Shown: in pieces, positions 56,701 through 64,000 of the stretch
Position numbering within the stretch: position 1 is the first letter of the stretch
Layout: each line of letters opens with the position of its first letter
DNA from: Phlebiopsis flavidoalba
Taxonomy: Eukaryota > Basidiomycota > Agaricomycetes > Polyporales > Phanerochaetaceae
DNA: 64,000 nt
NCBI GenBank assembly: GCA_035772785.1
Contig: JAOCPU010000015.1
Coordinates: forward strand, 496,001 to 560,000
Direction: 5' to 3'
Notes under the pieces: model-generated
Told to the model about the DNA's origin: nothing
The model's database searches: none
Seen by the model: only the letters and a program-made list of their open reading frames with translations
Position numbers and translations under genes: made by a program

Positions 56701-56886
56701 CTGTGATACTGTGACAATAGAAGACACTGTTCTCCGCGGGTGAGAAATTTGACTATGTCAAGGGAGGGATCACGTACCGTCGATTACATTTGCATGCACT
56801 TCGACGCGCTCGAGGGGTAGATAGACATCATTTCCTGTCTGAACGTGTACAATGCCACAAGGTGTGTTTGAGTGAGGGATTCTCAT
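53703..56886 (-). CDS. VIT and von Willebrand factor A domain protein
   Basis: Resembles the inter-alpha-trypsin-inhibitor heavy chain/PARP4-like VIT-vWA proteins; the fungal role is unknown. The start at 56886 gives MRIPHSNTPCGIVHVQTGND. The VIT domain follows (VYLPLERVEVHANVID, FEMTAEDGRVITAVVKERE, GLVEHVTDD), to about 56.0 kb. The vWA domain has an intact metal site: DRSGSMGG (about 55.89 kb, DxSxS), YGGTEMRSALENTL (about 55.51 kb, Thr) and MFILTDGEV (about 55.44 kb, Asp). Next: VDWGTRTGFSVARVADSAIV, an FG- and Gln-rich linker (about 54.64-54.10 kb), and a helical C-terminal part (EERVVQLMRLQSFDGSFPPD, then AVMFLRLHMKDQPELLES), with TGA at 53703-53705. A poly-C tract (55720-55820) and a run of 13 T (54975-54987) break the frame inside conserved text. 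It is otherwise complete. Confidence 0.9.
54415..54540 (-). repeat. glutamine/proline repeat within VIT-vWA gene
   Basis: A degenerate 9-12 base repeat based on TTGTTGAGGCAG (plus strand). It encodes LPQQPQLPQQ-type tandem units in the linker between the vWA domain and the C-terminal part of the host protein. Confidence 0.8.
54975..54987. repeat. 13-base T homopolymer inside VIT-vWA coding region
   Basis: On the coding strand this is a run of A between EDRSFI and PPKEVVIRAQRDGEGEM. Both sides are conserved-looking but lie in different frames, so the run shifts the frame. Either the run length is miscalled or this is a real insertion. Confidence 0.8.
55720..55820. repeat. about 100-base interrupted poly-C tract inside vWA domain
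   Basis: Almost pure C on the plus strand with a few single T and A interruptions. It sits exactly between ETAKRALIMLLR and SLPNTGTRFNIFSFG, two pieces of the vWA domain that would normally be contiguous. Its length as written (101) is not a multiple of three. It is the most extreme low-complexity stretch in the window. Confidence 0.85.
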
Positions 56887-57674
56887 TCTGAGAGGTTGAA
56901 GGGCTCCTCACTTGTATCGCAACACTCTTTATACTTCGTGAGATGCGATCCGGAACCGAGGCGTAGTCAGATAGGGCAGCATAGCCTCAGGAGTCAGATG
57001 TAAGTTAAGTGATCCGGTCAGACAGGTTGTGGTCAACAGGATTGTGATCATCCGCCGAGATTAGGTCTCCTATCGACGAGGAAGAGCTACATATTAGTTG
57101 TATACCTTGTGGATACAGTAGTGAACCAGCGGACGGACATAAAAACTTGAACAGTCCCCGACCCGCTGAAAGCAAGGGTCAAAACTCTGATGCATTTCTT
57201 TGAAGTCCGCCGTGGCTCCTTGATGTGGATATATCGCGCGGTTCAGGGCTCTTATGCTTTCGTGGTACAGTGCTCCGGAGGTGTGAGTATGTAATCGAGA
57301 TACCAGAGACAAGTGCAGGTCGTCTCCAGAGTTCTGACTCTTGATGGGGCCAAGTCAGCATCGCTGACTACTCATTTGGCTTCTGGGGTACATTTCCCAC
57401 GGTCAATGCGCCGTGTTAGGTTTCGGCGCTTTATAACTTGCAGGCCTTTACAGAGTCGTTGACGATATAGCTGCCCAAAACTCGACCCGAAATATAGCTC
57501 GTTTCCGAGGGGGAAGTGGTGGTATTACTGTTGGAGAGTAGCTTTTGTTTCGATTTCCCTGTCTCTTCATTGTCTCTACACAATTACATGACCCATTTTG
57601 ACCTGTAAATACCCTCACATAGTTCATCTCTTACACCGCTGCCCATTACCTCAAGATCCTTCCGAAGAAAGACG
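56887..57674. other. spacer between VIT-vWA start and NCS1 permease end
   Basis: No gene recognised. Two same-direction genes flank it, so it should carry the VIT-vWA promoter and the permease 3' end. Short minus-strand frames near 57.1-57.36 kb have no known content. Confidence 0.4.
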
Positions 57675-59734
57675 TCAACCTACACCAGCGGCTCTGAACC
57701 GTAGCTCTACCAGCCTCAACGGTATAAACACCAGCGCCGCAACGACAAACGCGAATTCGAATCCTACATCGCCCGTCCTCTTTGCAATCGCCCGACGAAC
57801 CACGCCTGGTCCATTGCAGGCACAACGAGGCCCGCCGCCGCTGCACACGCGCCGTGGAGCGCAGGAAGGCCCGTCGGGAGGCGGCGCTGGGGCGTTCCAC
57901 GCGCTGAGGTCGTAGGACGCGAAGCGGGAGCGGCGTATGAAGAGGGTGCTCGGCGAGGATGATCCCCGCCGTACCGCGGCTTGCCCAGTAGCCGATCAGG
58001 CCCAGAGCCGAAGTCGGTGAGCATGTCGCGTAGAACTTTGTTGCGCCTACTATCGACAATGGTATTTATTCTGTAATTGTTGTGGGTGAGTAGGAGAAAC
58101 TGGAGGGATGAGGGGGAAAGAGCGTACATGGCCGTGGCGAGGACAGAGTAAAGACGTAGCGCGGGACGAGCGCGGCGGGAGGCACGAAGACCTGGAATGA
58201 GAGGCAGAAGGAGTAGAGCGTTATCGGCGCAACGTTTGCTGTTACGGGACAGCGCCATGAGCACTGTTAGGAACCTGCCAAACCCTCCTGCCGGTGCGAG
58301 CATCGCGTCGATGAGCCCTCCGACATTGCCAGAGTCGTATATCCTGCGGCCCAGGATGGTACGCTGGGTGTGGCGACGACCACTGCTGCGGCCCAGGCAT
58401 TGCACGTGATCTATTCAAGGTTAGGCGAGAGCATTTGGCGGCGGACGCGACAAACTTACAATGGGGGACATTGAGTCCGAGGTATGAGTCAAGAAATATA
58501 CGCCAACTACGGGTTACGATGAGTCATGGTTTGAATGATACAAGCGGGAATGCATACCTGGAAACTTCAGATGGAAATACGTCGTGAAGTCGGACGCAAG
58601 CGTGAGAGTATGTTATCACGAAGCCCGCAATCGTTGAGGCAAATGATAGGATCGTCGACGCCGTCGCGGGCTCGGCGGGTGGAGGGTTTGAGAGGTGGTT
58701 TTCCGCCAATCCCGAGCGCAACGACGTATACAATCAGAACTGGTATCCACGCGAGACGTTCATACCTACTCAGTGTGAGTCATGATTAGTCATGAATGTT
58801 GTGGGGCGCACCAGCTGAGGACTTTGTACCGCAGAACGAAATCTAGAGGCAGGGATTCATTGCGACTTATCTCAAACAGAGAAAATGGTATATACCAAAA
58901 GCGAAATAACCGAGATGATGGACAATCCCGACAGCTAACGGCTGAGTGAGACTGCATTCCGTTCTGTGCCAAAATGAGATCATACCTCCAGCTGAGGCTT
59001 CCGCCAGACACGCTCGACAGTGTCTGCCCACCGAGTATAAGCATTCAGGATGCGAAAACCCGCACATGGAAGCAAGGTTGAATACACTCGGAACGATTAC
59101 GCCAAAGAAGCTGTCGATCTATCAGCACAGGCTTCTTCTGCAGCAGCACGTGTGTGCTCACCCAAGCTATATAGCGTGACTGGCACATCTGGCGAAGGCC
59201 GAGTTTCGGCCCCCATGTCGAACTGTGAGTATGGGGATCAGTGGTGGTTTAGGTTCACGAGTGAACGGGCTTACAGGTACGCGGGGAGCGCACTCGCGAG
59301 CAAGTTGAAGAAGAGAATGACAAGACAAGAGTCGCGCAGGCGTGCCGAGACCGAATACGTAAACGGGACCCAATGTACCAAAGCGGAGAAGCTGAGAAGG
59401 TGTGAATGACTTCGCCTGGTTGGTAGCAATGTCTGGATACTCACGAGAGGATGTTGAAGTTGGCCGATAGCCAGAGGAAGAAGATCTTGTTGTACTGCGT
59501 CTCTGTTCGTTGTTCTGGTGGTACAGTGCAGAATCCCTGCAGATCGTGAGGTCAGCTAAGCGAACATCCGGGTAAATTCAAACACAACGTACCCCGGGCT
59601 TCGACGCCCCAGCTGAGCAGCTCTTTTTTCGCAAATGGGGAGCAAAATTGTAGTGAAAGTCATCCTGGGTTTCCTGCGAGAGCGAGAGGTTGTACCTTTT
59701 CGATGTCGGCGCTGTAGCCCTTGTGGTCGGCCAT
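57675..59734 (-). CDS. NCS1 family purine-cytosine permease
   Basis: Twelve-pass plasma-membrane importer of purines, cytosine or related nucleobases (Fcy2 type). ATG at 59734 gives MADHKGYSADIEK. Conserved blocks: ETQYNKIFFLWLSANFNILS (about 59.5 kb), GMRQMCQARYSFG-type text (about 59.2 kb), SILNAYTRWADTVERVSGGS-type text (about 59.03 kb), YERLAWIPVLIVYVVALGI (about 58.75 kb), SNPPPAEPATASTILSFAST (about 58.66 kb), SDFTTYF (about 58.59 kb), QCLGAAVVV (about 58.4 kb), GLIDAMLAPAGGFGRFLTVL (about 58.3 kb), LYSFCLSFQVFVPPA (about 58.2 kb), LGLIGYWAS (about 58.0 kb) and a last segment, GDVGFEFAFVVAALVFIPL, with TGA at 57675. Frames alternate between blocks through introns and single-base shifts. 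It is divergently arranged with the amidase gene. Confidence 0.9.
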
Positions 59735-60645
59735 GGCGAGTGGTGGCAGAGAGAGTGTGGTCGTCCCCGCGGCGTCAGAGCTGCCCCAGCCAACAAGGAA
59801 AATGAGGACACAGGGCGGAATATAAATATTGCGCAGAGTCATCAGCCGAAGTGCTACCGTCTGCAATCGAGCGGCGTCGGCGAACCGTGCGCTTGGCTCG
59901 ATCGTTTTGCAGGCACAGCGGCCACGCGATGACTCAGCAACGCGGCGCGTCCAAATGCGGGCTTGTGTGAAGCGCCTGTGCTTCGCAAACACGCAACGAC
60001 CAATGTTGCAGTTCCTGGCCTTTTCCTGCAGCCACTATGCGTTGATGCGAGTTTTCGGCTCGTCAATACCACCGAAACACGACGTAAGTAAGGGAAGGGG
60101 AGGCCGACAGGAGCGTTCTAAACAAGTGACTGCGCGAACACTTTTATCGACCGCAATGATGTCGAAACAAAGCTCTTCAAGATACAACTCTGAACGCCAA
60201 GAGGGCCTCGACCGAAAAGATTGATTTTGAGCATCTCTTCCACAACGCATGTGCGAGCCTTCCTACTAGAGGGGCGTAAGATGTCACCATTGTGCGTAGT
60301 AAACTACATCTTTTCAAGCCCCTGTTTCATGGTTCCATACACATAGTCAGACTTTTCGTCTCGCAGCTTCTGATGACAGTCCCCACAAAGCGTAGCTGTC
60401 GTGGACACCATAACCGCGTATAGGGACGCGTTCCTTCTAATCTCCACGTTATCATCTGTTTCCTTCCCCGTGTCACATGTCCAATTCTAGATAGGACCTC
60501 CCAGACCCTCATCTCGTGCGAAGACAGTGCACCGGTCTGGACAAGTCTTCCACTCAAAGCGGGACGAAGCGAAGAGCATGTTATCGCTCCAGCTAACCCC
60601 ACAATTTATTTCGGAGTCGTATAAACGAGAGCGAAGGAGAAGCAG
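59735..60645. promoter_or_regulatory. divergent intergenic region of permease and amidase
   Basis: About 910 bases between two genes read outwards. It holds several GATA and TATC cores of the kind bound by nitrogen-regulatory GATA factors (for example GATAACG at 60448-60454 and GATAG at 60491-60495), which would suit a nucleobase importer and an amidase. GATA cores are common by chance, so this is only suggestive. Short open frames here carry no recognisable motif. Confidence 0.3.
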
Positions 60646-62702
60646 ATGTGGAACCCCACAGCACAATCATGGGTTCGAATGTCGCTTGCGCTGTTCGCGT
60701 TCTCGATTTACGCTGCGTTGCTGAGCTTATGTCTCCCGCGTAGTCTACTGCACACTGGCTGCGCAAGACACAAGCTTCCCGGATTTATATGAGGCGTCGA
60801 TTGTGGAGCTACAGGCAGGGATGGTCAGGGGGCTGTTTTCAAGTGAGGATCTAGTCAAGGTGCGCTGTTTGACGATTGTTCGGGCATCGAGTTGCTAAAC
60901 GCGTCCATAGGCATATTTTTCAAGAATAAACGAAGTCAATCTACAAGGTCCCGGGCTGCGTGCAGTAATTGAGATGAACCCGAGCGCATTGAAACAGGCG
61001 AGGGAATTGGACATTGAACGGAGGGAGCATGGCCCTCGTGGCCCTCTACACGGCATTCCGATTCTCTTGAAGGACAACATCGCAACTCTGCACTCGACGG
61101 TGCGTTTCTACTTAGACTTGAAGTATAATTGCTCACTCAACTTTTACAGGAATGAACACCACCGCAGGTACGCACTCTGCAATTCTATTACCATCACGCA
61201 CAATTACATTTTTGTTAGGCTCCTTCGCCCTTCTCGGCTCCATCGTTCCGCGCGACGCCACGGTGGCCGCAAAAAGCTTCGCGCGGCTGGCGCAATCCTC
61301 CTGGGCAAAGCCAACCTGAGCGAATGGGCCAACTTCCGCGGGCGAGTGCCCTCCGGCTTCTCTGGCCGCGGCGGGCAAGCAACCAGTCCTACGTCCCCGG
61401 CGGCGACCCGTCTGGCAGCAGCGCGGGCAGTGGGATTGGCACTGCCATTGGGCTTTGTGCCGCCGCGCTTGGCAGCGAGACAGATGGGTCAATCGTCTCG
61501 CCCAGTGAGGTGAATAACTTGGTCGGGATCAAGCCCACGGTAGGGCTGACCTCGCGTGCTAGGAGGCGTGCTGGGGTGGAGTGCTGCTGGCCCTGGGCAT
61601 TGTGTGACTGTACTGAGAAATGTAGTCGTGCCGATCTCGACACATCAGGACACTGTTGGCCCGATGGCACGTAGCGTTTGCTGACGCGGCGGCGATCCTC
61701 ACCGTCATTGCTGGACGTGACCCCCTGGATACGCGACGCTCGCCCAGCCGCACACGGTACCCGACTTTTCGAAAGCATTGGACAAGCGTGCGCTCCATGG
61801 TGCACGTGTCGGTGTGTTGCGTCAGTTCGCTGCACGCGCTAGTGTGCCGGTGCAGACTGCTTTCAATGCGAGCGTCGAGGTCCTACGTGGGCTAGGCGCG
61901 ACGATCGTGGATCCCGTAGACTTTCCAAGTTTTGAGGAGCTGCGAGCGAGCGGCAACGAGACAATTGTTCTGGATACCCGATTTCAAGGCAGTGTGTGCC
62001 ATTCATCGGAACAAGCACTAGCACTAATTCCTGACCATGATTTTTGCAAAGGTCGACGTTGAACAGTACATCTCGTGGCTTGCTAGAAGTACCCACTGGG
62101 GTCAAGATCTGGCTGATCTCATTACGTTTAACACTGCCCATGCCGACGAAGAGCTTGTTCCACCGTTCTGGACAGATCAATCTATGTGCGTGCATGTTAC
62201 ATCGTCCGATTACCCTCATCTCATCTCGTGCAAGATTCGTCGCCTCCGAAAACACAACTATGGACGCCGCATATTTCGCTGCGCTGGCGGCAGACAAAGA
62301 CCTCGGTCAGACACGCGGAATCGACGCGGCACTGGCGGCACACAACCTCGACGTACTCATCCTCCCTACGAGCCAAGCTGCCAATCCCGCTGCTATCGCA
62401 GGCTACCCGCTCGTCACAGGTGCGCTCCCCTTGTTACGTCTTTGCTGTTCACCAGGGCTCATATGTGAGAACAGTCCCCGCTAGGCTTCCTTCCTGACAA
62501 TACCCCGCTTGCACCTGCGACACCGACGCGCTCGTCGGGCCCAGGGAAACCGTTCGGGGTCGCATTCATGGGCACGGCGTTCAGCGAGTTCCGACTGGTT
62601 GGGTATGCGTACGCCTATGAGCAGGCGACGCACACTCGCCTCGGACGGCTTGCGTTTCCGGATGCGATCCCGAAAACTCAGCTGAGTGACGTTGTGGGTT
62701 AA
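60646..62702 (+). CDS. secreted-type amidase (amidase signature family)
   Basis: Hydrolyses an amide or nitrogen-containing substrate by the Ser-cisSer-Lys triad. ATG at 60646 leads to [19 protein letters not shown], a possible signal peptide unless part of it is intron; coding text resumes at [20 protein letters not shown]. An intron (60859-60909) leads to [20 protein letters not shown]. The triad lysine is in [12 protein letters not shown] (about 61.07 kb). After an intron: [18 protein letters not shown] (about 61.22 kb), [32 protein letters not shown] (about 61.42 kb, cis-serine) and [20 protein letters not shown] (about 61.47 kb, nucleophile serine). Next: [20 protein letters not shown] (about 61.89 kb), [20 protein letters not shown] and [20 protein letters not shown] (about 62.57 kb), with TAA at 62700-62702. 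Frame breaks at 61270 (AAAAA), 61380 and 61677 (TTT) are each one or two bases. All catalytic residues are present. Confidence 0.88.
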
Positions 62703-63061
62703 TAATGCGATCGCTTTTATTTTTTGTCCAATGGAGAAGTTAAGGCTGTGTCTAGGCTGCGTGCGGTGGTTACGGCAAGGCGTGACGGTCATTTGGGCAG
62801 CAATGGACATGCCTCGATGTAAGTTTCGGATTGTAGCGGAAATTCGAGTCACATTTGCGGCGCGTACTTACTGAGGAAGCGGGAGATTCATAAAAACGGG
62901 TTTACTTTTAACTTGGTTCCAACTAGAGTGGCTCGAAATATGGCCGGGGATAACGACGTGTCAAGGAGGAGTTGAAAGAAATAACGTGTCCGGTAACATA
63001 AAACGAGATTAAAGAAGTATGCGTAGAGCGCATGATCCCATCGGTGGGTCTTGATCACGGG

Positions 63062-64000
63062 CTACTTGTTTATTTGAGTCGTAGCTGGCAACCACAATCG
63101 TCTAGTAGCGTTCCCGACTCCGAGTTGGAAGTTTGGGCTTACCACGTTTTTTCTGAAATCGATCTTGGGCTGAGGCGTGATCCGTAGTAACCCCCCAGCA
63201 TCTTGCATGCCAGGCATATGAGCTTGTATATAGGCAACTGCCCTTTCCGAGTCTAACACACTCTTGTTTCCTGGGCCATCGTTGGAACTGGCTGAATCCT
63301 CTTTGTAGACTCTGACAATAATTTCAAAGAGTAACGGAGAGTCCTGGTGCATCTCTAGTAGAATCTCGTCCATGCAAGAAAGGTTCGGGACTATTTTCTT
63401 GTATCGGTTTGAGTTGATTGGCGAAATCATTACCAACAACCATTTCAACTTTTTTGACCTTTTGGGCCGGGGATATAACGAACTTGATATAATGCGATGA
63501 ATGGCCAACTTCAATGTTAACATCTAAATGATGCTTGTCAAACAATAGAGCCAAAGGTGTAGAATCACAGACTGAAGATAGGTCCATTACCTTGCGCCCT
63601 CCCGCCACGCCCCAAAGCCTTCCCCAAAGTCATAAGAGCTGCCAATCAACGTACACATAATTAAGTCATAATGCAGCTGAAGAGAGTTTGAAAACATACC
63701 ATGCATGACCGATCGATGTTGCGTACAGCTGAAGCAGCTACAGTCATCAATGGCACAGAATATCGCGCGAGCTATCCTCCTGACATCCTCCTCCGGGAGA
63801 TTCAGACTCTTTTTGGGCTGTCGATGCAACGGAGCATTCCCTATCGTCAAAAGCCATGTCAGAGGCGCAAGGCTGCCGGTATATACACCCTCAATGCGCC
63901 GAAAGTGTGGCGTGCGCACACGCGGGAAGGTATTCCGGCCTGCTCAAAAGTAACAGAATGTTCCTTTTGCATGGATTCACGGCTCGTAAATTCAAGTTGA
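63062..64000 (-). CDS. F-box-like protein (copy B), truncated by window edge
   Basis: The C-terminal two thirds of a paralogue of the gene at 21.4-22.8 kb. Entering from the right edge it reads PHFRRIEGVYTGSLAPLTWL (about 63.91 kb), NLPEEDVRRIARAIFCAIDD (about 63.77 kb), then after an intron a segment with SSYDFGEGFGAWREGAR, then NIEVGHSSHYIKFVISPAQK (about 63.5 kb), IVPNLSCMDEILLEMHQDSP (about 63.38 kb), YIQAHMPGMQDAGGLLRITP (about 63.22 kb) and a tail ending TTQINK, with TAG at 63062. Compared with copy A it carries about 30 additional C-terminal residues. The F-box itself would lie outside the window. It is tail-to-tail with the amidase gene, 360 bases away. Confidence 0.7.

Noticed and set aside
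1..64000. Transposons, long terminal repeats, CRISPR arrays, prophage or organelle DNA
   Set aside because: No transposase, integrase or reverse transcriptase motifs, no terminal repeats and no regular spacer arrays were noticed by eye; old degraded elements could still have been missed.

Overview
The window is nuclear DNA of a filamentous basidiomycete. Introns are short (about 50-60 bp, GT..AG, often with a CTAAC or CTGAC branch site) and GC-rich gene blocks alternate with AT-richer spacers. The recognisable proteins are of types typical of Agaricomycetes, most like polypore wood-decay fungi: lineage-specific HET and F-box proteins, UstYa-like (DUF3328) proteins, small seven-pass membrane proteins and a VIT/von Willebrand A protein. 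That placement is inferred from family resemblance; no marker gene was compared.

Layout. 1.0-4.6 kb (-): an NF-X1/FAP1-type zinc-finger regulator. 4.7-13.2 kb: no gene I can name. 13.2-15.3 kb (+): a HET-type protein. 15.5-17.7 kb (-): an F-box protein. 18.2-20.0 kb (-): a decayed amidase. 21.4-22.8 kb (+): a second F-box protein. 24.3-26.4 kb (+): a single-pass, acidic and proline-rich membrane protein. 26.4-28.9 kb: unresolved. 28.9-32.3 kb (+): an OPT oligopeptide transporter. 32.6-33.3 kb (-): UstYa-like protein. 34.1-35.3 kb (+): seven-pass membrane protein. 35.5-36.6 kb (-): GNAT acetyltransferase. 37.1-38.0 kb (+): second UstYa-like protein. 38.96-39.15 kb (+): a tiny secreted-type peptide. 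39.2-45.4 kb: two weak hypothetical genes. 45.4-47.4 kb (+): chromatin-remodeller subunit RSC7/Swp82. 48.5-49.7 kb (+): Rrn9-like protein. 50.1-51.0 kb (-): alpha/beta hydrolase. 51.8-53.3 kb (+): second seven-pass protein. 53.7-56.9 kb (-): VIT-vWA protein. 57.7-59.7 kb (-): NCS1 purine-cytosine permease. 60.6-62.7 kb (+): secreted-type amidase. 63.1 kb to the end (-): a paralogue of the 21.4 kb F-box gene.

Three themes stand out. First, an amidase plus an F-box gene occurs twice, once decayed and once largely preserved, with different relative orientation. Second, 28.9-39.2 kb groups two UstYa-like proteins with an oligopeptide transporter, an acetyltransferase and a small secreted peptide; this composition would fit a peptide-derived metabolite locus but is not proven. 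Third, nearly every conserved gene is interrupted by one- or two-base indels, many in homopolymers, and the VIT-vWA gene holds a C tract of about 100 bases. This looks like uncorrected long-read sequence at least as much as real gene decay, so all coordinates span frameshifts and exon ends are approximate.
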